Shown here piece by piece: positions 1-8,956 of a stretch of DNA of 64,000 bases. The position numbers and the translations under genes are program-made. The notes beneath the pieces were generated by a model. That model was not told the origin of the DNA. It did no database searches and saw only the letters and a list, made by a program, of their open reading frames with translations. The DNA comes from Pseudoxanthomonas sp. J35. Lineage in GTDB: Bacteria; Pseudomonadota; Gammaproteobacteria; Xanthomonadales; Xanthomonadaceae. Location: the NCBI RefSeq assembly GCF_000513995.1, contig NZ_KI911337.1:2067-66066 (forward strand). Direction: 5' to 3'. Numbering within the stretch: the stretch's first letter is position 1; each line of letters starts with the position of its first letter.

Positions 1-76
1 GGTGCAGCCGCCCGTCCAGCGGCTTTTCACGGGTGCCGGCACATCCGGCGTGGGAGTCGGGCAAGCCCGACTCTAC
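1..76. repeat. Intergenic palindromic repeat (family R1), truncated by the window edge
   Basis: The inner 25 bp at 52-76 is an imperfect palindrome of the form GGGAGTCGGGC-aa-GCCCGACTC followed by TAC. The preceding bases (about 25-51) match the linker of the complete R1 units at 1381-1505 and 14023-14148, so this is the right end of a unit that begins before the window. No gene lies in this stretch. Confidence 0.8.
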
Positions 77-105
77 CTCTGGGAGAGGGGTTGGGCGCCG
101 GCGCG

Positions 106-645
106 TTACCGCGTCAGGACGGGCGCGCCAACACGCTTGCGCATGTACACGGCGACGAGGATCTGCAGCAGGCCGTAGACCAGCGCGCCGATCCCCAGCC
201 ACAGGGCGATCGCGGCCACGCCGAGGTCCGGGTGGGCCAGGAACAGGATGCCCAGCGCCAGGGCCAGCACGCCGCTGAGCACCAGCAGCCAGTTGCCCTG
301 GAGCATCCGCCGCAGCATTGCCGCGAAGACGATGCGCGCGATGCCGGCCACGACGAGCCACAGCGCCAGCAGCCACACCAGCGCGGTGGCCACCGCCTCG
401 GAACGGAAGATCGCAAGCAGGCCGAAGCCGATCGAGGCCAGTGCATACACCAGCAGCAGCCAGTTGGGCAGGGCGATGTCCTTGCGCAGCACGCTCAGCA
501 GGCTGATCACGCCGTCGCCCAGCGCCAGCAGGCCGAAGGCCATGATGATCACCCATACCGTCGATTGCGGCTGGGCCAGCGCGAACACGCCGAACGCGAT
601 CGCCAGCACGCCATACACCGCGAACATCCACCAGGCACGGAACAT
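106..645 (-). CDS. HdeD family (DUF308) membrane protein
   Basis: This is a 179-residue, very hydrophobic protein with about six predicted membrane segments, each pair joined by a short polar loop, as in HdeD/DUF308 proteins. E. coli HdeD is linked to acid resistance, but most family members have no known function. I chose the ATG at 643-645 because an AGGAGA ribosome site lies five bases upstream (plus-strand 651-656). An upstream in-frame start at 681 would add twelve polar residues and has no such site. The next gene downstream on the same strand is a paralogue, so the pair probably arose by tandem duplication and may be co-transcribed (60-bp gap). Confidence 0.85.
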   Translation of the reverse strand: MFRAWWMFAVYGVLAIAFGVFALAQPQSTVWVIIMAFGLLALGDGVISLLSVLRKDIALPNWLLLVYALASIGFGLLAIFRSEAVATALVWLLALWLVVAGIARIVFAAMLRRMLQGNWLLVLSGVLALALGILFLAHPDLGVAAIALWLGIGALVYGLLQILVAVYMRKRVGAPVLTR

Positions 646-705
646 GGGGTTCTCCTGCAATGCGATGGAGCGTGGCGGCATGGTCGCCGCCGCGAAGGAT
701 GCGGC

Positions 706-1260
706 TCAGTCCGACTTCGGCTGGTACTTGCGCAAGCGCAGTCCGGCGACCACGTGCGCCACGCCGTAGACCAGCGCGCCTGCGCCGATCCACAGCGCGG
801 TGGCAAACAGGCCCGTCGCCGGATTGCGCAGGAACAGGATGCCCAGCACGATCGCCAGCACGCCGCTGAGCGCGATCAGCCATTCGCCGACGATCTCCTT
901 GCGCACCCGGATCGCGAACACGATCCGGAACACCCCGGCCACGATCAGCCAGAACGAGAGCATCAGGAACAGGATCCCGGCGGTGGCCTTGGGATTGGCC
1001 ACGGCGATGACGCCGAAGGCGATCGAGGCCAGCGCGTAGAACAGCAGCAGCGCCTTGGGCACCGCCACGCGCTTGTCGAACAGCGCCAGCAGGCTGGCGA
1101 TGCCATCGGCCAGGGCCACGATGCCGAAGGCCCAGGCCATGGCGACCAGCGCCTGGAACGGCTTGGCCAGGGTCACCAGGCCGAACACGATGCCGATCAA
1201 CCCGAACAGGACCGACACCCACCAGCTGCGTCGCACCTCCTCGCTCGTGCCCGCTTCCAT
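706..1260 (-). CDS. HdeD family (DUF308) membrane protein, tandem paralogue
   Basis: The 184-residue protein has a short charged N-terminus (Glu/Ser/Arg), then alternating hydrophobic helices rich in Ala, Leu, Ile and Val, the same architecture as the gene at 106-645. Recurrent patterns such as LASIAFG and LSGVLAIVLGILFL also occur, in variant form, in the neighbour and support paralogy. The ATG at 1258-1260 is preceded by a GGAGG-type ribosome site. It is transcribed first of the pair. Function is unknown beyond membrane localisation and an inferred stress role by family. Confidence 0.85.
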   Translation of the reverse strand: MEAGTSEEVRRSWWVSVLFGLIGIVFGLVTLAKPFQALVAMAWAFGIVALADGIASLLALFDKRVAVPKALLLFYALASIAFGVIAVANPKATAGILFLMLSFWLIVAGVFRIVFAIRVRKEIVGEWLIALSGVLAIVLGILFLRNPATGLFATALWIGAGALVYGVAHVVAGLRLRKYQPKSD

Positions 1261-1380
1261 GGCGCCCTCCAGGGGGATCCGGACCGGTCAGCGACGGGAT
1301 ACGCCTGGCAGGGCCCCCTGTCAAATCGCCTCGCCAATGTCCCCTCTCCCCATGGGAGAGAGGCTGTATCGGCGCCTCCT

Positions 1381-1505
1381 GTAGAGCGGGGCTCGCCCCG
1401 CTCCCGCGCATCCGGAGCCGAGGCGCGATCAGAAGCGGGAATTTGCGTCGTCACTCTTGCCAGCGCCAGGACATCCGGCGCGGGAGTCGGGCAAGCCCGA
1501 CTCTA
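1381..1505. repeat. R1 composite intergenic repeat, copy 1 of a tandem pair
   Basis: The unit is 125 bp. It starts with the palindrome GTAGAGCGGGGC-tc-GCCCCGCTCCC and ends with the palindrome GGGAGTCGGGC-aa-GCCCGACTCTA. Between them is a conserved linker of about 70 bp. The two end palindromes are related but not identical, so the unit as a whole is an imperfect inverted repeat. Confidence 0.85.
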
Positions 1506-1523
1506 TGAATAGAGGGGACCCCC

Positions 1524-1648
1524 GTAGAGCGGGGCTTGCCCCGCTCCCACACTTCCGGAGCCGAGGCGCGATCGGAAGCGGGAACCTGCGTCGCCCTCTT
1601 GCCGGCACCAGGACATCCGGCGCGGGAGTCGGGCAAGCCCGACTCTAC
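1524..1648. repeat. R1 composite intergenic repeat, copy 2 of a tandem pair
   Basis: The unit is 125 bp, exactly the length of copy 1 and in the same orientation. It has the GTAGAGCGGGGC left palindrome, a near-identical linker (CCGGAGCCGAGGCGCGATC occurs in both) and the right palindrome ending in GACTCTAC. Confidence 0.88.
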
Positions 1649-1671
1649 GAAATGCCTTCGAGATGGGCTTA

Positions 1672-2391
1672 TCACGGCGCCCGCGCGCAGACCCAGGCGT
1701 CGACCCGTTCCACGCCCGCCCGGCGCAGCGCCCGCGCCGCGGCATGCAGGGTCGCGCCGGTGGTCATGACGTCGTCGACCAGGACCACGTGCGCGGGCAT
1801 GGCGATGTCGCTGGCGCGGAACGCATCGCGCAGGTTGCGCCGGCGCGCGGCGGCATCCAGTTCCGACTGCGCCGCGGTGGCGCGCACGCGCCGCAGCAGG
1901 TCCGCGCGCAGCGGCAGCCCGAGCGTGGCCGCCAGCGGCCGTGCCAGTTCCAGGGCCTGGTCGTAGCCGCGCCGGCGCAGGCGGCTGCGGTGCAGCGGCA
2001 CGGGCACCAGCGCCTGCGGCCGTTCGCAGCCGGCGAAGGCGCGGGCTATCAGCTGCGCCATCAGGCGCCCGGCGGCGAGGTCGCCATGGAACTTGTAGCG
2101 CGGCAGCAGCCGGTCCAGCGGCGGGGCGTAGAGGAAGGCGGCATGGACCTGCTGCAGCGGCGGCGGTCGTTGCAGGCAGGCCCCGCAGACGCCGGGGGCG
2201 GGCAGGGGCAGGGCGCAGCAGCGGCAGGCATTGTGCAGCTCCGGCAGGCTGGTACGGCAGGCCGGGCACAGGTCCAGTCCGTCGGCGCCCGGTTCTGTGC
2301 ACAGCAGGCAGCGCAGCGGCAGCAGGCGGTGGGCGAGGGTGGCCAGGCGCGCCGGCAGGTCCTTGAACAACATGGCCTGTAAACCATCCAT
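1672..2391 (-). CDS. comF: ComF family protein (phosphoribosyltransferase-like)
   Basis: The 239-residue protein has an N-terminal zinc-ribbon-like region with cysteines at 28, 31, 42, 45, 56, 58, 59, 69 and 72. A PRTase-fold domain follows, with the PRPP-binding signature [13 protein letters not shown] at about 202-214. ComF proteins act in the cytoplasm in DNA uptake for natural transformation; no exact reaction is established. The start is uncertain: a second ATG at 2373 would shorten it by six residues, and neither start has a strong ribosome site. The BirA-like operator at 2377-2410 lies over this gene's start, so biotin-dependent repression could affect comF as well as bioB. Confidence 0.92.
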   Translation of the reverse strand: MDGLQAMLFKDLPARLATLAHRLLPLRCLLCTEPGADGLDLCPACRTSLPELHNACRCCALPLPAPGVCGACLQRPPPLQQVHAAFLYAPPLDRLLPRYKFHGDLAAGRLMAQLIARAFAGCERPQALVPVPLHRSRLRRRGYDQALELARPLAATLGLPLRADLLRRVRATAAQSELDAAARRRNLRDAFRASDIAMPAHVVLVDDVMTTGATLHAAARALRRAGVERVDAWVCARAP

Positions 2392-2410
2392 GGCTGATCC
2401 GGGTTGACAG
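2377..2410. promoter_or_regulatory. Biotin repressor (BirA) operator candidate
   Basis: CTGTAAACC at 2377-2385 and GGTTGACAG at 2402-2410 are separated by 16 bp. This matches the enterobacterial bio operator TTGTAAACC-N16-GGTTTACAA at 15 of 18 half-site positions. It sits 65 bp upstream of bioB. The right half-site contains TTGACA (2404-2409), which could be the -35 element of the bioB promoter, so BirA binding would block the polymerase. The match and spacing are seen directly; regulation is inferred. Confidence 0.75.
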
Positions 2411-2474
2411 TGGCAGGGGCGGATTCCCAGACTGCCCGCGCCCGCTTCCCGGCGCTGTCAGGAAACCCCACGCC

Positions 2475-3524
2475 ATGCCTTCGGAAATCCGCCACGACTG
2501 GCGGCGCGAGGAACTGCTCGCGCTGTTCGACCTGCCGCTGCCCGAGCTGCTGTTCCGCGCCGCCAGCGTCCACCGCGAGCATTTCGACCCGGCCGAGGTC
2601 CAGGTCTCGACCCTGCTGTCGGTGAAGACCGGCGGCTGCCCCGAGGACTGCGGCTACTGCCCGCAGGCGCAGCGCTACCACACCGGCGTCGACGCCACGA
2701 AGCTGATGGACACCGACGAGGTGCTGGAGAAGGCCCGCCAGGCCAAGGCCGCCGGCGCGTCGCGCTTCTGCATGGGCGCCGCCTGGCGCAGTCCGAAGGA
2801 CCGCGACATCCCCAAGGTCGCGGCGATGATCGCCGGGGTGAAGGCGCTCGGGCTGGAGACCTGCGCCACCCTGGGCATGCTGACCCCGCCGCAGGCGCGG
2901 GCGCTGCGTGAGGCCGGGCTCGACTACTACAACCACAACCTCGACACCGCGCCGGAGTTCTACGGCGACATCATCCACACCCGCCAGTACCAGGACCGCC
3001 TGGACACCCTCGGACACGTGCGCGAGGCCGGACTGAAGACCTGCTGCGGCGGCATCGTCGGCATGGGCGAGACCCGCGAGCAGCGCGCTGGCCTGCTGCA
3101 GGCGCTGGCCAACCTGCCGGCGCACCCGGACTCGGTGCCGATCAACCGCCTGGTGCAGGTGCCGGGCACGCCGCTGGCCGGCACCGCCGAACTGGACCCG
3201 TTCGAGTTCGTGCGCACCATCGCGGTGGCGCGCATCGCCATGCCGCGCTCGATGGTGCGGCTGTCGGCCGGGCGCGAGGCGATGTCCGACGAACTGCAGG
3301 CACTGTGCTTCGCCGCCGGCGCCAACTCGATCTTCTACGGCGAGAAGCTCCTCACCACCGGCAACCCCGACGTCGAACGCGACCAGGCCCTGTTCGCACG
3401 GCTCGGTCTGCGGCCCATGCCACTCGCCCAGTGTGATGACCGTCACGGAAAGTCGACGGTGGCTGGCGGTACCGTGCATGCCGACATCACCGGACCGGCG
3501 CCCGCCTGCGGCTGCGCGGCCTGA
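2475..3524 (+). CDS. bioB: Biotin synthase
   Basis: This radical-SAM enzyme inserts sulfur into dethiobiotin to make biotin, the last step of the pathway. The 349-residue protein has the radical-SAM cluster cysteines at 55, 59 and 62 (CPEDCGYC), the conserved YNHNLDT and [14 protein letters not shown] stretches, and the usual family length. The ATG is preceded by AGGAAA. bioF follows after 34 bp in the same direction, so the two form a biotin operon. The BirA-like box upstream fits biotin-dependent control. The other bio genes (bioA, bioC, bioD, bioH) are not in this window. Confidence 0.98.
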   Translation: MPSEIRHDWRREELLALFDLPLPELLFRAASVHREHFDPAEVQVSTLLSVKTGGCPEDCGYCPQAQRYHTGVDATKLMDTDEVLEKARQAKAAGASRFCMGAAWRSPKDRDIPKVAAMIAGVKALGLETCATLGMLTPPQARALREAGLDYYNHNLDTAPEFYGDIIHTRQYQDRLDTLGHVREAGLKTCCGGIVGMGETREQRAGLLQALANLPAHPDSVPINRLVQVPGTPLAGTAELDPFEFVRTIAVARIAMPRSMVRLSAGREAMSDELQALCFAAGANSIFYGEKLLTTGNPDVERDQALFARLGLRPMPLAQCDDRHGKSTVAGGTVHADITGPAPACGCAA

Positions 3525-3558
3525 ACTGGAAGGGGGCCCCGGGGGACGGGGCAGGAAC

Positions 3559-4749
3559 ATGGCACGTACCGATATCCACGACCGCATCCATGCCTTGCGG
3601 CGCCAGCGCGCCGCCCAGGGCCGCCTGCGCCAGCGCCGCACCGTCACCCGTCGCGACGGCGTGCGCCTGGAAGTGGATGGCCGCTGGCTGACCGGCTTCT
3701 GCAGCAACGACTACCTCGGCCTGGCCACGCAGTTCGAAGTCGGCGCCGCCCTGCAGGACGCGTCCGCGCGCGAAGGTACCGGCGCCAGCGCCTCGCACCT
3801 GGTCTGCGGCCACCATGCCCTGCACGAGCAGCTCGAACGCGAGATGGCCGACTGGCTGGGCGTGCCGCGCGCGCTGCTGTTCGGCAGCGGCTTCATGGCC
3901 AACCTCGCCGTGCAGCAGGCCTTCCTCGAGGACGAGGACGTCTGCGTCCAGGACCGCCTCAACCACGCCAGCCTGATCGATGCCAGCCGCCTGGCCGGCT
4001 GCCGCCTGCGCCGGTATCCGCACCTGGATCCGGAAGGGGCGATGCGCCAGCTGCGCAACGCGCCCGACGGCGCGGCGATGCTGATCACCGACGGCGTCTT
4101 CAGCATGGACGGCGACGTCGCCCCGCTGCGCGCGCTGTCGCTGGTCGCGCGCACCCAGGAAGCGCTGATGTACGTGGACGACGCCCACGGCGTCGGCGTG
4201 CTCGGCCCGCAGGGCCGCGGCACGGTGGCCGAGGCCGGCCTCGGCGTGCTGGAAGTGCCGCTGCAGCTGGCCACGCTGGGCAAGGCCCTGGGCGGCTACG
4301 GCGCGGTGGTGGCCGGCGACGAGGACCTGGTCCAGCACCTGGCCGAGGTCGCGCGTCCCTACCTGTACACCACGGCGCTGCCGCCGGCGCTGGCGGCGGC
4401 CTCGCTGGCCGCGGTGAAGCTGGCGCGCCGCGACGAATGGCGCCGCGAGCGCCTGCGCGAACTGGTCGGCCAGTTCCGCACCGGCGCCGGCAAGTTCGGC
4501 CTGGAGCTGATGCCGTCGAACACGCCGATCCAGCCGGTGCTGTGCGGGGACGAAGCCACCGCCTCGGCGATGTCGCGCGCACTGGAGGAAGCCGGTTTCC
4601 TGGTCACCGCGATCCGTCCCCCGACGGTGCCCGAAGGCCAGTCGCGCCTGCGCGTGACCCTGTCCTCGCTGCACACCCCGCAGCAGGTCAACGCCCTGCT
4701 CGCCGCGATCGCCGACGCCCGCGACCGCGCAATGCGTGACGCGGCCTGA
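3559..4749 (+). CDS. bioF: 8-amino-7-oxononanoate synthase
   Basis: This PLP enzyme condenses pimeloyl-ACP (or CoA) with L-alanine, the first committed step of biotin ring assembly. The 396-residue protein has the alpha-oxoamine synthase signatures: [10 protein letters not shown] near the N-terminus, the [10 protein letters not shown] segment, and the PLP lysine K242 in [10 protein letters not shown]. The start at 3559 follows a GCAGGAAC ribosome site and gives the usual family length; the open frame runs further upstream into bioB without a motif. It lies 34 bp downstream of bioB, probably co-transcribed. Confidence 0.97.
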   Translation: MARTDIHDRIHALRRQRAAQGRLRQRRTVTRRDGVRLEVDGRWLTGFCSNDYLGLATQFEVGAALQDASAREGTGASASHLVCGHHALHEQLEREMADWLGVPRALLFGSGFMANLAVQQAFLEDEDVCVQDRLNHASLIDASRLAGCRLRRYPHLDPEGAMRQLRNAPDGAAMLITDGVFSMDGDVAPLRALSLVARTQEALMYVDDAHGVGVLGPQGRGTVAEAGLGVLEVPLQLATLGKALGGYGAVVAGDEDLVQHLAEVARPYLYTTALPPALAAASLAAVKLARRDEWRRERLRELVGQFRTGAGKFGLELMPSNTPIQPVLCGDEATASAMSRALEEAGFLVTAIRPPTVPEGQSRLRVTLSSLHTPQQVNALLAAIADARDRAMRDAA

Positions 4750-4780
4750 CGCCGCCGCCCTTCCCCCAAGCGAGAAGCTC

Positions 4781-4908
4781 GTAGAGTCGGGCTTGCCCGA
4801 CTCCCCGGCCGGATGTCCCGGCGTCGGCGGAAAACGGCGACGCAAGCCCTCCGCTTCTGGTGCGCCGTTGTCTGCGGATGCGTGGGAGCGGGGCGAGCCC
4901 CGCTCTAC
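4781..4908. repeat. R1 composite intergenic repeat, inverted orientation
   Basis: The unit is 128 bp between bioF and the META-domain lipoprotein gene. It begins GTAGAGTCGGGC-tt-GCCCGACTCC and ends GGGAGCGGGGC-ga-GCCCCGCTCTAC, which is the reverse complement arrangement of the units at 1381 and 1524. It lies between convergent genes, where it could form stem-loops at both 3' ends. Confidence 0.85.
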
Positions 4909-4927
4909 AGGGGCGAGGGGCGCCTCC

Positions 4928-5758
4928 TCAGCGCTGCACCTGCTCCGACTCCACGACCATGTCCAGCACGTAGGCGTAGCGCGAGGCGTCGGCCGGAACG
5001 TCCTGGCGGGTGTAGCGGTCGATGCGCAGCACGTTGCGCACGCCGGGCTGATGCGTGTAGCCCTCGATCTCGTCGTAGAAGTTCTGCCACTGGCCCGGTT
5101 CGCCGACGCGGAGGCCGTTCTCGTCGAAGCGGATCTCGCGCACCTGCAGGCACTGCTTGTCCGGGATGAGCGGGTGGTCGCAGGGCTTGGTCTCCGCGCC
5201 GACCTCCAGGAAGATCCGCTCGCCCGGGCCGCCGAAGCGGGTCGCCGCGGTCGGCGCGCCCTGGAAGACCAGGCGGCTGCCGTCGGCGCCGGTGAGCACC
5301 AGTTCCGGCGTATCGCCCGCGGTGGCCGCCACACCCAGTTCGCCCGACAGGCGCGCGCCAGCCTCCGCATCGAGGGCGGACAGCTTCGGATCGGTGCAGG
5401 CCATCATCGTCGAGGCCATCCGGCCCAGCGTCAGCCGGTCGCCGGCCAGGGTGTAAGCGCCGTTCATGCGATTGCAGGTGTTGGAGACCGACACGCGACC
5501 GTCGGCGAAATCCAGCTGCAGCGGCTGCTCGGGGCGCACGAACAGCGCCTCGATGCGCTGGCCTTGCGCGTCGGTCGCGTCGGTCAGGCGCCAGTGGTGC
5601 GCGGGCAGCAGGCTGGCCGGATCGGCCGCGGCCAGCGGCGGCGGCGCGGCCGGATCGGCGGCCATCTCGCCGGGCGCCGGCGCACCGGGTTCGGCGGGAC
5701 GGTTGCAGCCGGCCAGGGCCAGCGGCAGCAGCAGGAGGAGGATGTGCGGAGCCTTCAT
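4928..5758 (-). CDS. META and DUF4377 domain lipoprotein
   Basis: The 276-residue protein has a lipoprotein signal ending in the lipobox LALAGC, so it should be anchored in the cell envelope. A Pro/Ala-rich linker follows, then a META/HslJ-like domain (N-G-x-Y, a cluster around MASTMMACTDPKL) and a C-terminal DUF4377 domain with paired cysteines (KPCDHP, KQCLQV). HslJ-type domains are linked to heat-shock and novobiocin resistance in E. coli, but the biochemical role is unknown. The ATG at 5756-5758 has GGAGG seven bases upstream; a TTG two codons earlier is less likely. It is transcribed toward the R1 repeat. Confidence 0.85.
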   Translation of the reverse strand: MKAPHILLLLLPLALAGCNRPAEPGAPAPGEMAADPAAPPPLAAADPASLLPAHHWRLTDATDAQGQRIEALFVRPEQPLQLDFADGRVSVSNTCNRMNGAYTLAGDRLTLGRMASTMMACTDPKLSALDAEAGARLSGELGVAATAGDTPELVLTGADGSRLVFQGAPTAATRFGGPGERIFLEVGAETKPCDHPLIPDKQCLQVREIRFDENGLRVGEPGQWQNFYDEIEGYTHQPGVRNVLRIDRYTRQDVPADASRYAYVLDMVVESEQVQR

Positions 5759-5870
5759 GGACAACCTCCGGGCAGGGCCGGCCTGTGTGGCCGGCAGGCG
5801 AATGTTCGACTGCGACGGACGACAGAACGGCTGGATGCGCCCGGCGGGGTTCAGCCCGCGTGAAGAGGGT

Positions 5871-6665
5871 TCAGCTGCCGGCCGGCATGAACGCCAGCAG
5901 GCCCAGGCCCAGGGCGATGCGGTAGATCGCGAAGCCGGTGAAGCGGTGGCCCTTGATGTAGCCCATCAGCCAGCGCACCACCACGAAGCCGGTGATCGCC
6001 GCGGCCACGAAGGCCAGCGCCACGTCGCCCCAGGGCTCGCGGCCCAGGCCGCCGTCCTTGACCAGTTCCAGGAAGGCATAGCCGCTGGCCGCGAACATGG
6101 TCGGGATCGCCAGCAGGAACACGAACTCGGCCGCCGCCGAACGCCGGCTGGTGCCGGCCAGCATCGCCAGGAAGATCGCGGCCGCCGAACGCGAGGTGCC
6201 GGGGAAGATGCCGGCCACCACCTGCGCCAGGCCGACCAGCACCGCGACCTTCCAGGTCACGGTGGCCACGTCGCCGCGCTTCTCGGCCACGCGCTCGGCG
6301 ACCAGCATCCACAGGCCGCCGAGGACCAGCGCGGTGGCCACCGGGGTCACCGTTTCCGGCAGCTCCCAGCCGGCCAGCCGCACCGGCAGGCCGACCAGCG
6401 CGGTCACCAGGAAGGCGACGCCCAGCTTGAGCACGTAATCGCGGTTGGCCGGGTCGTGCAGGTTGCTGGCCAGTTCCCACAGGCGGGTGCGGAAGGCCAG
6501 GACCACGGCGAGGATCGCGCCGGCCTGGACGACGATGTTGAAGAAGTCCGAACGCGCGCCGAGCCAGTGCTGGGCGATGAGCAGGTGTCCGGTACTGGAG
6601 ATCGGCAGGAACTCGGTCAGGCCTTCGAGGATGCCCAGCAGGAGGGCGGAAAACAGGTCGGACAC
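5871..6665 (-). CDS. uppP: Undecaprenyl-diphosphatase
   Basis: This integral membrane enzyme dephosphorylates undecaprenyl diphosphate to recycle the lipid carrier for peptidoglycan and other wall polymers. The 264-residue protein has the family signatures [15 protein letters not shown] near the N-terminus and PGTSRSAA in the middle, with about eight membrane segments. I chose the GTG at 6663-6665, because it gives the family's usual length and starts just before the first helix. An upstream start at 6734 would run into the NtrC box region of glnA. It is divergent from glnA. Confidence 0.95.
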   Translation of the reverse strand: MSDLFSALLLGILEGLTEFLPISSTGHLLIAQHWLGARSDFFNIVVQAGAILAVVLAFRTRLWELASNLHDPANRDYVLKLGVAFLVTALVGLPVRLAGWELPETVTPVATALVLGGLWMLVAERVAEKRGDVATVTWKVAVLVGLAQVVAGIFPGTSRSAAAIFLAMLAGTSRRSAAAEFVFLLAIPTMFAASGYAFLELVKDGGLGREPWGDVALAFVAAAITGFVVVRWLMGYIKGHRFTGFAIYRIALGLGLLAFMPAGS

Positions 6666-6726
6666 GTGCGCTGCCGGAGTGTGAAAGGCGCACGAGGATA
6701 GCCGAAGTGAAATGGCTCCTGCTCGT

Positions 6727-6778
6727 TGCACCATTATGGTTCATCGCGCGCACCCAAATGATGCACTCTTGTGGTGCA
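6727..6778 (+). promoter_or_regulatory. Two NtrC boxes upstream of glnA
   Basis: TGCACCATTATGGTTCA at 6727-6743 and TGCACTCTTGTGGTGCA at 6762-6778 match the NtrC consensus TGCACY-N4-TGGTGCA. The second is exact and the first has one mismatch. They are 35 bp apart centre to centre and lie about 95 and 130 bp upstream of the expected sigma-54 start. This is the classic enhancer arrangement, and an NtrC protein is encoded at 12515 in the same window. Confidence 0.9.
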
Positions 6779-6837
6779 TTCATCCCCGAATCCGGGATGT
6801 GTTCAGTGGAATCAATGACTTGTGAGCGCCGGAAAGT

Positions 6838-6853
6838 TGGCACGCGGCCTGCT
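6838..6853 (+). promoter_or_regulatory. Sigma-54 promoter of glnA
   Basis: TGGCAC-GCGGC-CTGCT matches the sigma-54 consensus TGGCAC-N5-TTGCA/T. It has GG and GC at the invariant -24 and -12 positions and the correct spacing. Transcription would start near 6863, leaving a 5' leader of about 27 bases before the glnA ATG at 6890. Confidence 0.88.
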
Positions 6854-6889
6854 TGTATGCCGGTACCCATCAACCCGAGGTTGCAAGCG

Positions 6890-8299
6890 ATGTCCGTGGA
6901 AAACGTTGAGAAGCTGATCAAGGACAACCAGGTCGAGTTCGTCGACCTGCGGTTCGTCGACATGCGGGGTGTGCAGCAGCACGTCACCTTCCCGGTCAGC
7001 ATCGTCGAGCCGGCCCTGTTCGAGGACGGCAAGATGTTCGACGGCAGCTCGATCGCTGGCTGGAAGGGCATCAACGAGTCCGACATGGTCCTGCTGCCCG
7101 ACGCCAGCACCGCGGTGCTGGATCCGTTCACCGCCGATCCGACCCTGATCCTGACCTGCGACATCCTCGACCCGGCCACCATGCAGGCCTATTCGCGCTG
7201 CCCGCGCGGCGTGGCCAAGCGCGCCGAGGCCTACCTGAAGTCGCTGGGCATCGCCGACGCCGCGTTCTTCGGCCCGGAGCCGGAGTTCTTCATCTTCGAC
7301 GCCGTGCGCTTCGCCAACGACATGGGCCACACCTTCTTCGAGATCGAGTCCGAGGAGGCGGCCTGGAACAGCGGCACCAAGTACGAATCCGGCAACACCG
7401 GCTACCGCCCGGGCGTCAAGGGCGGCTACTTCCCGGTCGGCCCGGCCGACTCGCTGCACGACCTGCGCGCCGAGATGTGCAAGACCCTGGAAGAGGCCGG
7501 CATCGAGGTCGAGGTCCACCACCACGAAGTGGCGACCGCCGGCCAGTGCGAGATCGGCACCAAGTTCAGCACCCTGGTGAAGAAGGCCGACGAGCTGCTG
7601 ACGCTGAAGTACATCGTCAAGAACGTCGCCCACCGCAACGGCAAGACCGCCACCTTCATGCCCAAGCCGATCGTCGGCGACAACGGCAGCGGCATGCACG
7701 TGCACCAGTCGCTGTCCAAGGACGGCAAGAACCTGTTCGCCGGCGACGGCTACGGCGGCCTGTCGCAGCTGGCGCTGTGGTACATCGGCGGCATCTTCAA
7801 GCACGCCAAGGCGATAAACGCCTTCGCCAACTCCGGCACCAACAGCTACAAGCGCCTGGTCCCGGGCTTCGAGGCGCCGGTGATGCTGGCCTACTCGGCG
7901 CGCAACCGCTCCGCCTCGTGCCGCATCCCGTGGGTGTCCAGCCCGAAGGCCCGCCGCATCGAGATCCGCTTCCCCGATCCGCTGCAGTCCGGCTACCTGA
8001 CCTTCACCGCGCTGATGATGGCCGGCCTGGACGGCATCAAGAACCAGATCGACCCGGGCGCGCCGAGCGACAAGGACCTGTACGACCTGCCGCCGGAAGA
8101 AGAGAAGAACATCCCGAAGGTGTGCTCGAGCCTGGACCAGGCGCTCGAGGCGCTGGATGCGGACCGCGAGTTCCTGAAGGCCGGCGGCGTGATGAGCGAC
8201 GACTTCATCGACGGCTACATCGCGCTGAAGATGCAGGAAGTCACCAAGTTCCGCGCGGCCACGCACCCGCTGGAATACCAGCTGTACTACGGCAACTGA
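6890..8299 (+). CDS. glnA: Glutamine synthetase, type I
   Basis: The enzyme makes glutamine from glutamate, ammonia and ATP and is the main entry point for ammonium in the cytoplasm. The 469-residue length equals the usual GSI-beta length. Visible motifs are the N-terminal [21 protein letters not shown], the ATP-binding [12 protein letters not shown], and the adenylylation site Y398 in NLYDLPPEE-like context (DLYDLPPEE). The ATG at 6890 gives this length; the open frame upstream crosses the promoter. Expression is predicted to be NtrC- and sigma-54-dependent from the elements at 6727-6853. A GC-rich 7-bp stem follows the stop (8308-8332) but has no U-run. Confidence 0.98.
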   Translation: MSVENVEKLIKDNQVEFVDLRFVDMRGVQQHVTFPVSIVEPALFEDGKMFDGSSIAGWKGINESDMVLLPDASTAVLDPFTADPTLILTCDILDPATMQAYSRCPRGVAKRAEAYLKSLGIADAAFFGPEPEFFIFDAVRFANDMGHTFFEIESEEAAWNSGTKYESGNTGYRPGVKGGYFPVGPADSLHDLRAEMCKTLEEAGIEVEVHHHEVATAGQCEIGTKFSTLVKKADELLTLKYIVKNVAHRNGKTATFMPKPIVGDNGSGMHVHQSLSKDGKNLFAGDGYGGLSQLALWYIGGIFKHAKAINAFANSGTNSYKRLVPGFEAPVMLAYSARNRSASCRIPWVSSPKARRIEIRFPDPLQSGYLTFTALMMAGLDGIKNQIDPGAPSDKDLYDLPPEEEKNIPKVCSSLDQALEALDADREFLKAGGVMSDDFIDGYIALKMQEVTKFRAATHPLEYQLYYGN

Positions 8300-8468
8300 G
8301 CAACACGGCGCGCGCGGCGGGGAGTCGCGCGCGCTGCGGTTTGCGGCCGGGCCGGAAACCGTCGAAGAAACAAACACGAAAGGAAAGAAACAGCAACACT
8401 GCTCCAGGGGAACGAAGGGATTCACGGGCCTGCATGACCTCCCCCAAGAAGTCGGATGCAAGCCCTGA

Positions 8469-8936
<468 letters not shown>

Positions 8937-8956
8937 CCCACCCCTCGGAGAAGCCC

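Larger units (their letters stand above)
1261..1671. other. Gene-free repeat region between hdeD-like gene and comF
   Basis: No coding sequence is supported here. The stretch holds a CTCTCCC/GGGAGAG palindrome at about 1341-1363 and two complete R1 repeats in direct orientation (1381-1505 and 1524-1648), separated by 18 bp. ORFs through it are products of the repeats' lack of stop codons. Confidence 0.8.

Noticed and set aside
1381-1648. Tandem 125-bp repeats as a CRISPR array or satellite
   Set aside because: The copies are whole units with an 18-bp gap; there are no short spacers of even length and no cas genes. The same unit recurs singly elsewhere.
8308-8332. GC-rich stem after glnA as a rho-independent terminator
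   Set aside because: Only a 7-bp GCGCGCG stem with a large loop and no U-run; alternate pairings are as likely. Not listed as a feature.
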